A stretch of 64,000 nucleotides of DNA from Paenibacillus cremeus (GCF_007786445.1 NZ_VNJI01000035.1:1-64000); one strand, 5' to 3'. Positions 1 to 8,676 are shown, numbered from the stretch's first letter. Made by a program: numbers and translations. Notes: generated by a model from the letters alone, not told the origin.

Positions 1-103
1 CCACCAATTCATTGATTTGCCGCAACAAGTTATCCTTCGGCACGATGATGTTGTACAGCTCGGAGTATGGACTTAACATAATTGTCTGCTGTTTTTGAAT
101 CAC
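1..103 (-). CDS. IS1182-family transposase, N-terminal part (runs off the left edge)
   Basis: The reverse strand opens with a GTG codon at 103 behind a GGGTGA ribosome binding site. It reads VIQKQQTIML, then SPYSELYNIIVPKDNLLRQI and NELV, up to the window edge. That opening (QKQQ, SPY.ELY, VPKDNLLRQINEL) is characteristic of IS1182-family DDE transposases. Only 34 codons are visible, so it cannot be told from here whether the gene is intact. The start sits next to the element's presumed end, as expected for this family. The family call is recognition by eye and fairly secure; the state of the rest of the gene is unknown. Confidence 0.8.
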   Translation of the reverse strand, partial: MIQKQQTIMLSPYSELYNIIVPKDNLLRQINELV

Positions 104-144
104 TCGGCTCACCCTATTTCCCCATAATTCATCAGTATACAGGA

Positions 145-190
145 AAAAAGGTACAGCCTCCTCGGTTTCCTTGAGGAACTATACCTTTTT
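145..190. repeat. Inverted repeat between IS end and transposase start
   Basis: The left arm (145-163, AAAAAGGTACAG and on) and right arm (173-190, ending CTATACCTTTTT) pair over about 15 positions with a few mismatches around a loop near GGTTTCC. Its place between the insertion-sequence tip and the transposase start would let it block readthrough transcription into the transposase, but that role is inferred. Confidence 0.55.
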
Positions 191-219
191 AAGAGACTTT
201 TTCAGTGGCCTCGTGGGAA

Positions 220-447
220 TCACGGGCTTTTTTTGCTTGTGCTAGTGTACAAAACATAGTAGATAGGCAGCATAAGAATAAGGATCATCAAATAGAATAG
301 CCATGAGAGAGTAGATGATTCATCAGCTTTAGTTTCGGTTAAATGAGATGAAGGACAAGCTGAGCGTTTCCTGGGGGCTCCCTTGACGTCTCTATTCAGT
401 TCATAGGTTTTGATTAAGCGCTTACCTGATCCTGTGAAATGTATCAT
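220..447 (-). CDS. Possible small single-span membrane protein, weak
   Basis: This is a 75-codon minus-strand frame between the insertion sequence and the AraC gene. It has a basic N-terminal half (GKRLIK, APRKR) and one clear hydrophobic helix near residues 49-67 (WLFYLMILILMLPIYYVLY), followed by a short polar tail. I recognise no family. There is no Shine-Dalgarno-like sequence ahead of the ATG at 447, and the frame may be a chance opening. It is kept only because the hydrophobic segment is so regular. Confidence 0.2.
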   Translation of the reverse strand: MIHFTGSGKRLIKTYELNRDVKGAPRKRSACPSSHLTETKADESSTLSWLFYLMILILMLPIYYVLYTSTSKKSP

Positions 448-454
448 AACAAGC

Positions 455-471
455 TGAAAACAATATTTTCA
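455..471. promoter_or_regulatory. Perfect inverted repeat ahead of the AraC gene
   Basis: TGAAAA, five bases (CAATA), then TTTTCA lies immediately upstream of the ribosome binding site of the AraC-type regulator. The position would suit autoregulation at the operator or transcript level. AraC-family sites are more often direct repeats, so the assignment is tentative. Confidence 0.3.
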
Positions 472-485
472 AAGGGTGGATGGAG

Positions 486-1259
486 ATGCTGGAGATTCAA
501 TCGTGCTATGTGAAAGATCTCGACAGGAATTGGACGTTGAATAATATTTCAAGTCCATACCATTTGCTTGTATTTTTTACTAGTGGTCGCTTAATTTACT
601 GGATTGACAACGAACCGATCCCACTTCAGAAAGGTGAAGTCTTATTTGTTCCAGAAGGCTTGGTCCGCACCGGACGCGCTATTGAATATCATCAAAGATA
701 TGCTGCGTTCTTCAAGGTGCAGAATAGTGCACGCTCTATGCTACCCATATTAAATAAAAAGCAAGCCTTCAAATTGAAGGTTCAAAATTTCCCTTACTTT
801 AAACAAAGGTTTTCCTTATTAAACCATCATTGGCTAATGAAGGGGGCCTATTACAATACCATTTGTAACGCAATTCTGCTGGAAATGCTCGGCGTGGTTA
901 ATTCTGACTTGGATGAAAAGGAATTTAGCTCGAAGAAAATAAAGCTGGTCATAGAACTCAAAAATTATATTTTAAAGCACTACAATGAGCCGATAAAGCT
1001 GAAGGATCTTTCCGAGTACGGCGGGAAAACACCTAATTACATTTCCTCTATTTTTAAGGAGGTAACGGGCTTTACGCCGATTGAATATCTTCATGACGTT
1101 AGAATTTCCATGGCCAAGGATATGATGCTGTCCAAAGGAATGTCCATTCGGGAAATCTCAGAGGAAACGGGATTTTGTGATCAAGCCTATTTTAATCGCG
1201 TGTTTCGTAAGCTGAGCGGGTGCTCTCCCACTGACTTTCTAAACGAAAAATCCAGCTGA
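486..1259 (+). CDS. AraC-family transcriptional regulator (cupin sensor)
   Basis: This 257-residue one-domain-sensor regulator has an N-terminal cupin-like beta-barrel (about residues 10-95, with LQKGEVLFVPEG) and a C-terminal double helix-turn-helix (about 155-253). The second helix-turn-helix shows the family signature SIREISEETGFCDQAYFNRV followed by FRKLSGCSPTDF. The ATG at 486 is preferred over the one at 480 because AAGGGTGG (471-478) is 7-8 bases from 486 but almost touches 480. It lies upstream of, and co-directional with, the dioxygenase/amidohydrolase operon that starts 178 bases later, so it probably activates that operon in response to its substrate. The cupin pocket would hold the ligand, which cannot be predicted from the sequence. 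Confidence 0.9.
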   Translation: MLEIQSCYVKDLDRNWTLNNISSPYHLLVFFTSGRLIYWIDNEPIPLQKGEVLFVPEGLVRTGRAIEYHQRYAAFFKVQNSARSMLPILNKKQAFKLKVQNFPYFKQRFSLLNHHWLMKGAYYNTICNAILLEMLGVVNSDLDEKEFSSKKIKLVIELKNYILKHYNEPIKLKDLSEYGGKTPNYISSIFKEVTGFTPIEYLHDVRISMAKDMMLSKGMSIREISEETGFCDQAYFNRVFRKLSGCSPTDFLNEKSS

Positions 1260-1437
1260 TCCGAAAGGCGAAACGGAAAAATGATTAAATATTGTAGGAT
1301 TATACAAATAGACAGAGATCGTTAATGGTGCAGAGGGGAAAAAGAAATTATGCTAACGATGTAAGGATAAGCCCTTAGCTATTGGGTTCACGAGCCGATC
1401 GGGCCCGCAAACACTTTTCTATCGGAGGTATTATCAA

Positions 1438-2271
1438 ATGGACCAAACTTGCCTGCAGTACTCTTTAACCGAGGAAGAACGTAAACAATTTGATGAAACC
1501 GGTTATTTGATCCTGGAGAATGCCTTGTCTCCGGAGCATGTTTCAGCGTTGACCAAGGAAGTGGACCGCATATTCGACGAGCACGTTAACGATGGACACG
1601 ATACAACGAAAGCTTTATTTCATCCAAATTTTATTCCTGACCATCCATTGTTTCTCGATCTGGTTGATTATGAGAAGGTACTGCCTAAGGTATGGGGAAT
1701 TCTTGGCTGGAATATTTACTTGTATCATGCCCATATGATTGTTACTCCACCTACTGGACAAGAGCCTAGTGACAAAACCTTCGGCTGGCATCAGGATAGC
1801 GGCCGTATGAATATCGAAATGGAAACCGATCCAAGACCCCGGATGTCGCTGAAGGTAGCGTATTTCCTGTCGGATTTATCTGAAGCTGGACGCGGTAACT
1901 TCTGGATCGTTCCGAACAGCCATCTGAAGAATACGGTGCAGCGTCCTGAGAGTGGGTTCGGGCAGCTGGAAGGAGCCATCCCGGTTTGCGTGAAGCCTGG
2001 CACGGCAGTCTTCTTCGATCGGCGTTTGTGGCATACTGCAAGTCCGAACTGGTCAGACATTACGCGCAAGGTCCTCTTCTACGGTTATGGCTACCGCTGG
2101 ATTCGAACGAAGGACGATATGACGGTTCAGAGCTTATGGGACAAGTCCGATCCGATACGCAGGCAGCTTCTCGGGGCGGGTACGAATTGCAATGGATATT
2201 ATACGCCTACTGATCAAGATGTTCCCCTTCGCGAATGGCTTAAGGAATATGCCCCAAGTCAGGTGAAATAG
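1438..2271 (+). CDS. Phytanoyl-CoA dioxygenase (PhyH) family protein
   Basis: A 277-residue member of the 2-oxoglutarate- and Fe(II)-dependent PhyH oxygenase family. The iron-binding facial triad is visible: H118 and D120 in FGWHQDSGR, and H199 in RRLWHTAS. R210 (SDITRK) is placed to bind the 2-oxoglutarate carboxylate. The family hydroxylates many small substrates, so the name does not imply phytanoyl-CoA here. GGAGGT at 1424-1429 supports the ATG at 1438. It is the first gene of a tight operon with two amidohydrolases, a Rieske ferredoxin and a dehydrogenase, and probably carries out the opening oxidation of a transported compound. The hydroxylase class is secure; the substrate is unknown. 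Confidence 0.88.
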   Translation: MDQTCLQYSLTEEERKQFDETGYLILENALSPEHVSALTKEVDRIFDEHVNDGHDTTKALFHPNFIPDHPLFLDLVDYEKVLPKVWGILGWNIYLYHAHMIVTPPTGQEPSDKTFGWHQDSGRMNIEMETDPRPRMSLKVAYFLSDLSEAGRGNFWIVPNSHLKNTVQRPESGFGQLEGAIPVCVKPGTAVFFDRRLWHTASPNWSDITRKVLFYGYGYRWIRTKDDMTVQSLWDKSDPIRRQLLGAGTNCNGYYTPTDQDVPLREWLKEYAPSQVK

Positions 2272-2286
2272 GAGGTAGGATCCGGT

Positions 2287-3408
2287 ATGTCGATCAATGA
2301 AGACACGGTAATACAAGCTCCATCTATTTTTCAGCCAGGCCAGAAGCGGGTTAAACCGGGCATTATTGATTGTGATGTTCATCCCATTCCGAAGAGCTTG
2401 GATCAAATAAAACAATATATGCCGAAATTTTGGAGGGATCGCTTCCGTGGAGGCGGAAGGGGGCTGTTTTACGGCAATCCGTTTCATGGCATGCGTCAGG
2501 ATGCGAATCCGCCTAATGGCGGTCCGGCAGGCTCCGATCCGGATTTTATCAGGAAGCAGCTGATTGAAGAAAACAACATTAAGACAGCTATTCTGATACC
2601 GCGGGAAAACAGCTGCCAATTTCCTGATTTAGATTACGGCAACGCCATTGCCTCCGCTTACAATGAGTGGATTGCGGATACATGGATTGGACCGGATAAT
2701 CCGGACGGAGTATTCAAGTCCTCCATTGTGATCAATCACAGCGACCCCGTTCACGCAGCAAAGGAAATCGACCGTTGGGCTGATCATAAACATATCGTTC
2801 AAGTAACAACCGATTCCGGCGCGAGATTTCTAATGGGCCATCGAAACTTCCATCCGATCTTCGAGGCGTGCTGTCGACACAACCTGCCGCTGGCGATTCA
2901 CCCGGGCTTGGACGGGATCGGCATTAATATTCTTCCGTCCCCGGGGAATCCAAGCCATTACATTGAATGGCATACCTGTATGTCTCTCAGCTTTATGGCC
3001 CACCTGGTCAGTCTTCTGACCGAAGGTACCTTTGAACGTTACCCTGATCTTCGCATTGTGCTGGTTGAGGGCAGCTCAACATGGCTTGTTCCTTTAATGT
3101 GGCGTCTTGATATGGAATACAAAGCGCTGCGCGTGGAAATTCCATGGGTAAAAAAGCGTCCTAGCGAGTATCTGCGCGACCATGTGCGATTAACCTCCCA
3201 GCCGCTTGAGCGGCCGGATAACGATGAAGATTTGCTGCACATGCTGAGAATGATGGATGCGGAGCATTTACTAATGTTCTCAAGCGATTACCCTCATTGG
3301 GATTTCGATAACCCCAAGCTGGCATTCCCCAAGCTTCCTGAAAAGCTGTATAACCGAATCTTTTTTGAGAATGCGGAAGAATTCTATGGCTCAAAGTTAA
3401 GTTCATAA
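2287..3408 (+). CDS. Amidohydrolase family 2 (ACMSD-like) protein, copy 1
   Basis: This 373-residue TIM-barrel metal enzyme belongs to the amidohydrolase-2 group, which includes ACMSD, resorcylate decarboxylase and small lactone hydrolases. Ligand motifs are IIDCDVHP (D30, H32), LAIHPG (barrel strand histidine), EWHTC and FSSDYPHWD (late aspartate). The first ligand is DxH rather than HxH, as in several decarboxylase and hydrolase members. It begins 15 bases after the dioxygenase stop, with AGGAGG ahead of the ATG. A clear paralogue lies 500 bases downstream. The reaction may be decarboxylation or hydrolysis of a carboxylated or lactone intermediate; the sequence does not decide which. Confidence 0.88.
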   Translation: MSINEDTVIQAPSIFQPGQKRVKPGIIDCDVHPIPKSLDQIKQYMPKFWRDRFRGGGRGLFYGNPFHGMRQDANPPNGGPAGSDPDFIRKQLIEENNIKTAILIPRENSCQFPDLDYGNAIASAYNEWIADTWIGPDNPDGVFKSSIVINHSDPVHAAKEIDRWADHKHIVQVTTDSGARFLMGHRNFHPIFEACCRHNLPLAIHPGLDGIGINILPSPGNPSHYIEWHTCMSLSFMAHLVSLLTEGTFERYPDLRIVLVEGSSTWLVPLMWRLDMEYKALRVEIPWVKKRPSEYLRDHVRLTSQPLERPDNDEDLLHMLRMMDAEHLLMFSSDYPHWDFDNPKLAFPKLPEKLYNRIFFENAEEFYGSKLSS

Positions 3409-3440
3409 AGTACGAATCGGAAAGGAGAGGAGGAGGAGGC

Positions 3441-3851
3441 ATGGCAAAGCATATCATTGCGAGTACAAACGAAATTTTGCCCGGTCAAAAGAAGATTGTA
3501 TCGTTAGAGGGAATTTCCATCGGAGTTTTTAATGTTAATGGTGCTTATTTCGCAATCAAAAACAGCTGCCCTCACCAGCAAGCTCCGCTATGTGTAGGGA
3601 AAGTGTCCGGCACGACGCTACCATCCAAACCAGGCGAATTTCTGTATGGGCGGGAGGGAGAGGTTATACGCTGTCCTTGGCATGGCTGGGAGTTTGACCT
3701 TACAAACGGCCATTCCCTCTTCGACCCTAATCGGTGTTGGGTAAAGACTTACGAGGTCGAAGTGGGACAAGTGGAAGAAGAGATACCCAAGCTGGAAACG
3801 TATCCGGTTGATGTGGAGGAAGAACGAGTCATTGTCACCATCAACAGATAG
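3441..3851 (+). CDS. Rieske [2Fe-2S] ferredoxin-like protein
   Basis: A 136-residue soluble Rieske domain. The cluster ligands are visible as C43-P-H45 and C78-P-W-H81, the usual CxH and CxxH pairs. About 30 residues separate them, including a GEFLYGREGE turn that is longer than in simple ferredoxins. There is no transmembrane segment or signal. It sits between two paralogous amidohydrolases behind a purine-rich AGGAGGAGGAGG ribosome site. No Rieske oxygenase large subunit or flavin reductase is encoded nearby, so its redox partner must be elsewhere or it serves a different oxidation in this operon. Confidence 0.88.
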   Translation: MAKHIIASTNEILPGQKKIVSLEGISIGVFNVNGAYFAIKNSCPHQQAPLCVGKVSGTTLPSKPGEFLYGREGEVIRCPWHGWEFDLTNGHSLFDPNRCWVKTYEVEVGQVEEEIPKLETYPVDVEEERVIVTINR

Positions 3852-3903
3852 CTTGCATTAGAGATTGGGATCGACCGAGCTTATTGTTTAGGAGGTAAAC
3901 ACG

Positions 3904-4956
3904 TTGGCCAAAACCAAGCGGGGCATAATCGATTGCGATGTGCACCCCTACCCGAAAAACAGGGAAGAAATCAAAGCCTTCTTAAGCCAGCCATGGAAAG
4001 ACCGCTACAATAGCAGCGGTAGAGGCTTCTTTGGAAATCCGGTGCATGGAGAAAGATTGGATTCAAGGCCGCCAAGTGGCGGTCCTGGGGGCTCCGACCC
4101 AGATTTTCTTCGCGGACAGCACATTAACCACTATGGAATCGACCATTGTATTTTGTTACCTAGAGCATTTTGCAATTTACACCCAGACCCGGATTTTGCT
4201 ACAGCGATTGCAGCTGCTTATAATGAATGGCTTGCAGCCACCTGGTTAAGCGAGTACAACAGCGATGGTGTATTCAAGGGCTCGATTACCATTGCCCACC
4301 AAGATCCGCAGGCCGCAGCAGCTGAGATTAAACGCTGGGCGGATCATCCTCATTTTGTTCAGGTCATGACGGATTCGGGCGCACGGGCACCGTTCGGGCA
4401 GCGGCAGTATTATCCCATCTATGAGGCATGCGAAAAGTATGGACTCCCGCTCGCCATTCATCCCGGCACGGACGGAATGGGGATCAATATTCAGCCTACA
4501 CCGGGCTATCCCACCCACTACATAGAATGGCATACTTGTCTGTCGCTAGGCTTTCAAGCGCATCTGGTCAGCTTTTTAACCGAAGGTGTGTTTGAACGGT
4601 TTCCAGGGCTGAAGATCGTGCTGGTTGAGGGTGGAGTAGCCTGGCTGCCCGCATTGATGTGGCGGCTTGACGCCGAATATAAAGCTTTGCGATTTGAAGT
4701 GCCTTGGTTGAAGAAACGTCCAAGCGAATATCTTCGCGAGCACGTTCGGCTCACCTCCCAGCCATTGGAGCGCCCGGATCAGGATAAATATTTGCTCCAG
4801 ACCTTAGAGATGATGGATGCCGAGCATATACTAATGTTTTCCAGTGATTACCCCCATTGGGATTTCGATTCACCTCAATTAGCATTTCCTAATTTGCCGA
4901 AAGAGCTGCACCAGCGCATATTTTCGGATAATGCGAGAGCTTTGTACCGACTGTGA
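3904..4956 (+). CDS. Amidohydrolase family 2 (ACMSD-like) protein, copy 2
   Basis: This 350-residue paralogue of the gene at 2287-3408 is highly similar along most of its length by eye; the C-terminal half shares long stretches such as KKRPSEYLR, LTSQPLERPD and FSSDYPHWDFD. Metal-site motifs are D12-V-H14, AIHPGTDG and SSDYPHWD. It lacks the 18-residue N-terminal extension of copy 1. Translation starts with TTG at 3904, seven bases after AGGAGG. The retained motifs suggest both copies are active, perhaps on successive or isomeric intermediates, or as a heteromer; this is inference. Confidence 0.87.
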   Translation: MAKTKRGIIDCDVHPYPKNREEIKAFLSQPWKDRYNSSGRGFFGNPVHGERLDSRPPSGGPGGSDPDFLRGQHINHYGIDHCILLPRAFCNLHPDPDFATAIAAAYNEWLAATWLSEYNSDGVFKGSITIAHQDPQAAAAEIKRWADHPHFVQVMTDSGARAPFGQRQYYPIYEACEKYGLPLAIHPGTDGMGINIQPTPGYPTHYIEWHTCLSLGFQAHLVSFLTEGVFERFPGLKIVLVEGGVAWLPALMWRLDAEYKALRFEVPWLKKRPSEYLREHVRLTSQPLERPDQDKYLLQTLEMMDAEHILMFSSDYPHWDFDSPQLAFPNLPKELHQRIFSDNARALYRL

Positions 4957-5006
4957 TATCAGAGATGAATGAAGCAGAGATACAGATTTATTGAGGAGGG
5001 TTATGT

Positions 5007-6041
5007 TTGACTGGTGTAGATATATCGCTGATGGAATTGGAACGATTGACGCTTCATTTGCTTCAAGCCATAGGATTAAATGAAGAGAATGCAGCAACGG
5101 TTACTGAAGTCTTCCTGAGGGCTACTTATCGGGGAGTAGGCCATCATGATGTGTATGAGCTTCCCGGAAGGTTAGCCGGACTTGAAGCAGGCAAGGTGAA
5201 GGCCAATCCGTCCATTACAAGGATTAACAAGTACCACGCGTTGGAAAATTATGAGGGGGATAACGGACTAGGAGAGCTTTGCGGCATGTTCATCATGAGA
5301 AGAGCGGAGCAGCTGGCCGACGAGTATGGAATTGGGCTTTGCGCGATACGTAACACCCATCATTTATTAGCATCAACGCCTTATGTAGAGGCTGCTGCGG
5401 ATAACGGTTATATCAGCTATATCGTTACAAGGGGAACCCCAACCATGGGAGCCCCGGGCAGAATTGAAAAGGTCATAGGCACTAGTCCCATGGGATACGC
5501 GATTCCAACAGAGAGTGGTAATCATATCATGTTCGACGCCTGCCTTGCTTATGCCTCCAATGGTGTGCTGGCCGAAAAAGCAGCGGCAGGAGTAAGTGTA
5601 CCATCCTACTGGGGGCTTGATTCTGAAGGAAGAGCAACAGAAGATCCTGCTGCTATAGCCAAAGGAACTAGACAGCCGATTGGTGCTCATAAAGGCTTCG
5701 GGCTGACCATTTTAGGTGAAATCCTCACTGGCATTCTTTCAGAGGGCCAAATTATTGATGAGCAGCAGCCCGGTACCGGACTTGTAGGCATGCCCTCTCA
5801 CACTGCGATCTGCATCAAGGCAGATGGACTTTTAGGACAGCGCCAGCTCACACAGCGGACGACTGAAATGGCGAACCGAATGGAGGCCAGAGCAGCCGGT
5901 CTTCAGCTTCCTGGACAGCGTTCTGCAAGAAGCAGGAAACAGATCATCAGCAAAGGCACAATTGAACTGCGTCCCGATCTGGTTAAGAAGCTCAATGAGT
6001 GGGCTATCAAGCTTGGTGTTGTGCCGATCATTTTATCTTAA
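5007..6041 (+). CDS. Malate/L-lactate dehydrogenase (Ldh2) family oxidoreductase
   Basis: A 344-residue NAD(P)-dependent dehydrogenase of the Ldh2/YlbC/ureidoglycolate dehydrogenase family, which oxidises 2-hydroxy acids or reduces 2-oxo acids. Family landmarks are RGVGHHD (H46/H47, in place of the usual RGVxSHG), NTHH (116-119, usually NSxH) and AHKGFG (K229). The TTG at 5007 is used: GAGGAGG lies seven bases upstream, whereas the ATG at 5003 opens a different frame that soon closes. It follows the second amidohydrolase and precedes the transporter genes. The departures from the standard H motifs hint at an unusual substrate. Confidence 0.85.
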   Translation: MTGVDISLMELERLTLHLLQAIGLNEENAATVTEVFLRATYRGVGHHDVYELPGRLAGLEAGKVKANPSITRINKYHALENYEGDNGLGELCGMFIMRRAEQLADEYGIGLCAIRNTHHLLASTPYVEAAADNGYISYIVTRGTPTMGAPGRIEKVIGTSPMGYAIPTESGNHIMFDACLAYASNGVLAEKAAAGVSVPSYWGLDSEGRATEDPAAIAKGTRQPIGAHKGFGLTILGEILTGILSEGQIIDEQQPGTGLVGMPSHTAICIKADGLLGQRQLTQRTTEMANRMEARAAGLQLPGQRSARSRKQIISKGTIELRPDLVKKLNEWAIKLGVVPIILS

Positions 6042-6054
6042 GGGGATGAATGGG

Positions 6055-7563
6055 ATGCAAAGACGTGGTTTCAGAGCAATAGCTCCATGGCTTTCTGTAG
6101 CTTTGATTTCATCTGTACTTTCGGCATGTACTGGCTCGCAGTCGGCTAGCGATGGGAAGGGCAGCACAGACAATGCTCCGACGGCCAGCAATAAGCCTTT
6201 TAAATACAGCACGATGGTATCTACGTTCGCTGAAGTGCCGGATATGAAAAACCAGTTTTGGACACGCTTTCAAAAGGAAAATAATCTGGAGATGGATGTT
6301 CAGTGGATACCCGATCCTGAGTTTCAAACGAAACTAAATTTAGCGATTGCCTCCGGACAACTGCCGGACGTAGTTTCAGCTCAAAATCCTAATGATGTGA
6401 ATACGATGAATGCCGTTGATAAAGGTGTATTTTGGGATTTGGGGCCTTTTCTGGGCGATTTGAGCAAATATCCGAATTTGAAAAAAAATATACCTGAAGC
6501 GGCTTGGAAATATTCTAAGTACAAAGGGACTTATTATTTTATCCCAAGAGCAAGGGCGCAAATTAATACAGGCTATTTGATCCGCAAGGATTTATTGGAT
6601 GAAGTAGGTTTGCCGGTGCCGCAGACTACCGATGACCTGTATAACGCTCTGAAACAAATCAAGGCCAAGGATACAAGCGGCAAACTGATCGGGACGCTTT
6701 TCTTCGAAAATATGGCCTCTGCGTTCGGCTCCTTCAATCCGCAATATAATGCTGAAGGAGGACTTTACAGGAATGTGCTGACGGACGGCTATACCAAAAT
6801 GGTGGAATGGTACCATAAATTATACCAAGAGGGTCTGATGACTCCTGAATTCTCAGCGGTCAAAGGGGCGGAGCCGGATAATTTCTTCGCTGCAGGCAAA
6901 ACGGTGTTCCATACGAAGAACTTCTGGCATCAATACCGAATGGAGCAAGAAAATAAAAAGCTGAAGCCAACGGCTAAGGTGGAAATCGTTCCCTTTATCA
7001 AAGGACCTGGCGGTGCTGCTGCCTACTTGGAGCCAGGCTACACCGGCGGACTTTTCATTCCGAAAAGCGTCCCCGAGGACAAGGTGAAAAAGCTTCTTGA
7101 CGTCTTCAATCTTGCAGCCGGTGACGAAAATTCGAAAGCTTTATTCTATGGATATGAAGGAACACATCATAAAGTGGAAAACGGGAAATACATCATGTCG
7201 GATATCGGGTTGAAAGAAATTCAAAGCTTTACTCCCGATCCGTTTTCAATAAAAAGAAATGAATGGGATAAAGTAGACAGCCCTCTTGCACCGATTGAAG
7301 TCGATTTGGCCAACCGTGAAAAAGTGAAGGTCTTGTATAATACGTTAACGGTCGACCCGTTCAAAATCATCAGTTCGCCAACTTGGACGGCGGAATGGCC
7401 GAAATACTCGGATGAATTCGAAAAGAAACGAACAGAAGCCATCATGGGGAAAATCAGTATGGACGATTATAAAAAATTTATCGACGGATTAAGAAATAAT
7501 GCTGCTCTGAAGAAAGCTTTCTTGGAACAAGCCCAAAGCTATAAGGAATATTTCGGCAAATAA
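6055..7563 (+). CDS. Extracellular solute-binding lipoprotein (LplA-like), carbohydrate ABC importer
   Basis: A 502-residue family-1 binding protein with a lipoprotein signal (LSAC, lipidated C25), then a serine/glycine-rich linker. Motifs typical of the large LplA/YtcQ group are ASGQLPDVV, GVFWDLGPFL and GTYYFIPR. ATG 6055 has AAGGGG nine bases upstream; ATG 6046 directly abuts that sequence and is less likely. It begins just after the dehydrogenase stop, so the importer is probably transcribed with the catabolic genes and may bring in their substrate. Binding proteins of this size usually bind oligosaccharides or glycosides, which would make the cargo a glycoconjugate. Confidence 0.88.
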   Translation: MQRRGFRAIAPWLSVALISSVLSACTGSQSASDGKGSTDNAPTASNKPFKYSTMVSTFAEVPDMKNQFWTRFQKENNLEMDVQWIPDPEFQTKLNLAIASGQLPDVVSAQNPNDVNTMNAVDKGVFWDLGPFLGDLSKYPNLKKNIPEAAWKYSKYKGTYYFIPRARAQINTGYLIRKDLLDEVGLPVPQTTDDLYNALKQIKAKDTSGKLIGTLFFENMASAFGSFNPQYNAEGGLYRNVLTDGYTKMVEWYHKLYQEGLMTPEFSAVKGAEPDNFFAAGKTVFHTKNFWHQYRMEQENKKLKPTAKVEIVPFIKGPGGAAAYLEPGYTGGLFIPKSVPEDKVKKLLDVFNLAAGDENSKALFYGYEGTHHKVENGKYIMSDIGLKEIQSFTPDPFSIKRNEWDKVDSPLAPIEVDLANREKVKVLYNTLTVDPFKIISSPTWTAEWPKYSDEFEKKRTEAIMGKISMDDYKKFIDGLRNNAALKKAFLEQAQSYKEYFGK

Positions 7564-7585
7564 CTTGGAGAGTAGAGGCATCCAG

Positions 7586-7623
7586 TCAACCCGTACGGAG
7601 CGTTGTTAAGCCGTATGGGTTGA
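7586..7623 (+). terminator. Stem-loop between binding protein and permease genes
   Basis: TCAACCCGTACGG (7586-7598) pairs with CCGTATGGGTTGA (7611-7623) over 13 positions with one G-T pair, around a 12-base loop. A weakly T-rich stretch follows. It lies between the lipoprotein stop and the permease start, where such hairpins often stabilise the binding-protein mRNA or attenuate downstream transcription. Confidence 0.6.
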
Positions 7624-7657
7624 CCATCGCTATTTTTATATGGAAGGAGTTTGGGGA

Positions 7658-8623
7658 ATGAAAACTCAAGAGGCCGTTTTGAATAACCGTACGGAAAAAG
7701 AACGACTACGCATAAACTCACGTTCACTCTGGTCGAATTATGTTAAATATCGCTATATGTATCTGCTTGTGATTCCGGGCTTCCTTTTTTTCGTTATCTT
7801 TAAGCTAGTGCCGATGTGGGGATTATTAATCGCCTTTAAGGATTATAATCCAATTGTCGGTTTTCTTAATAGCCCGTGGGTGGGCTTAAAGTTTTTTAGC
7901 GAGATGTTCGCCGATGAGCATTTTTACATTATGCTGCGGAATACGCTGCTAATCAATATATTCGGTCTTGTTTTTTTCTTCCCGGTGCCTATCCTATTGG
8001 CTATTATGCTGAACGAAGTGAGGCATGAAGTTTTTAAACGTATCAATCAGTCTTTAGTCTATATGCCGCATTTTTTATCTTGGGTGGTTATAGCCAGCCT
8101 TACCTTCTTTATTTTGTCAGTCGATGTAGGCTTGATCAACAAGCTAATTCGATTATTAGGCATGAAGCCGTACTCCTTCTTGAATGACGTAAATTTATTC
8201 TGGGGCTTGCTGACGGCTCAAAGTATTTGGAAGGATGCGGGCTGGGGAACTATCATCTTTTTGGCCGCCATTGCCGGTGTGAATACGGAGAGGTACGAGG
8301 CAGCAGTAGTGGATGGAGCGAGCCGATTCAGACAAATCTGGCATGTAACCTTGCCGGCTATACGCCCGACCATCGTCATCCTGCTAATTCTCCGTTTAGG
8401 GCACATGACGGATGTTAATTTCGAGCAAGTGCTGTTGATGATGAATCCGCTGGTGAGAGATGTGGGAGACGTATTTGACACTTATGTATATAACAACGGA
8501 ATATTACGCGGGATGTACAGTGTAGGCGTTGCCGTCGGATTTTTCAAGGGGCTTGTCGGATTGGCTCTTGTAATGGCTTCAAACTACGTTGTTAAAAAGA
8601 TGGGACATGAAGGTATTTACTGA
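7658..8623 (+). CDS. ABC sugar importer permease, LplB-like
   Basis: This 321-residue inner-membrane permease (MalF side of the pair) has six predicted spans; the first is near residues 30-50 (YMYLLVIPGFLFF). The cytoplasmic EAA loop that docks with the ATPase reads DGASRFRQIWHVTLPAI. The start at 7658 is chosen because AAGGAG (7644-7649) is eight bases upstream; the in-frame ATG at 7640 lies ahead of that site. Motifs such as FKLVPMWGLLIAFKDYNP and WVGLKFF are diagnostic of the LplB group. It pairs with the next gene. Confidence 0.9.
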   Translation: MKTQEAVLNNRTEKERLRINSRSLWSNYVKYRYMYLLVIPGFLFFVIFKLVPMWGLLIAFKDYNPIVGFLNSPWVGLKFFSEMFADEHFYIMLRNTLLINIFGLVFFFPVPILLAIMLNEVRHEVFKRINQSLVYMPHFLSWVVIASLTFFILSVDVGLINKLIRLLGMKPYSFLNDVNLFWGLLTAQSIWKDAGWGTIIFLAAIAGVNTERYEAAVVDGASRFRQIWHVTLPAIRPTIVILLILRLGHMTDVNFEQVLLMMNPLVRDVGDVFDTYVYNNGILRGMYSVGVAVGFFKGLVGLALVMASNYVVKKMGHEGIY

Positions 8624-8676
8624 GATGCTTACCTACTAAGCTTTAATAAAGCAAAGTTCTAGTAAGGAGGAAAAAG

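Larger units (their letters stand above)
1..210 (-). mobile_element. IS1182-family insertion sequence, one end
   Basis: The element includes the transposase start (1-103) and about 100 bases of its upstream end. That upstream stretch holds an imperfect hairpin and then a CACTGAAAAAGTCTCTT-type sequence on the minus strand (about 190-207), which resembles IS1182 termini I remember. The exact tip and any target duplication cannot be fixed because the other end lies outside the window. The boundary near 210 is an inference. Confidence 0.5.

Noticed and set aside
2134..2619. 161-codon minus-strand frame across the dioxygenase/amidohydrolase junction
   Set aside because: It spans two sense genes and their ribosome site with no domain of its own.
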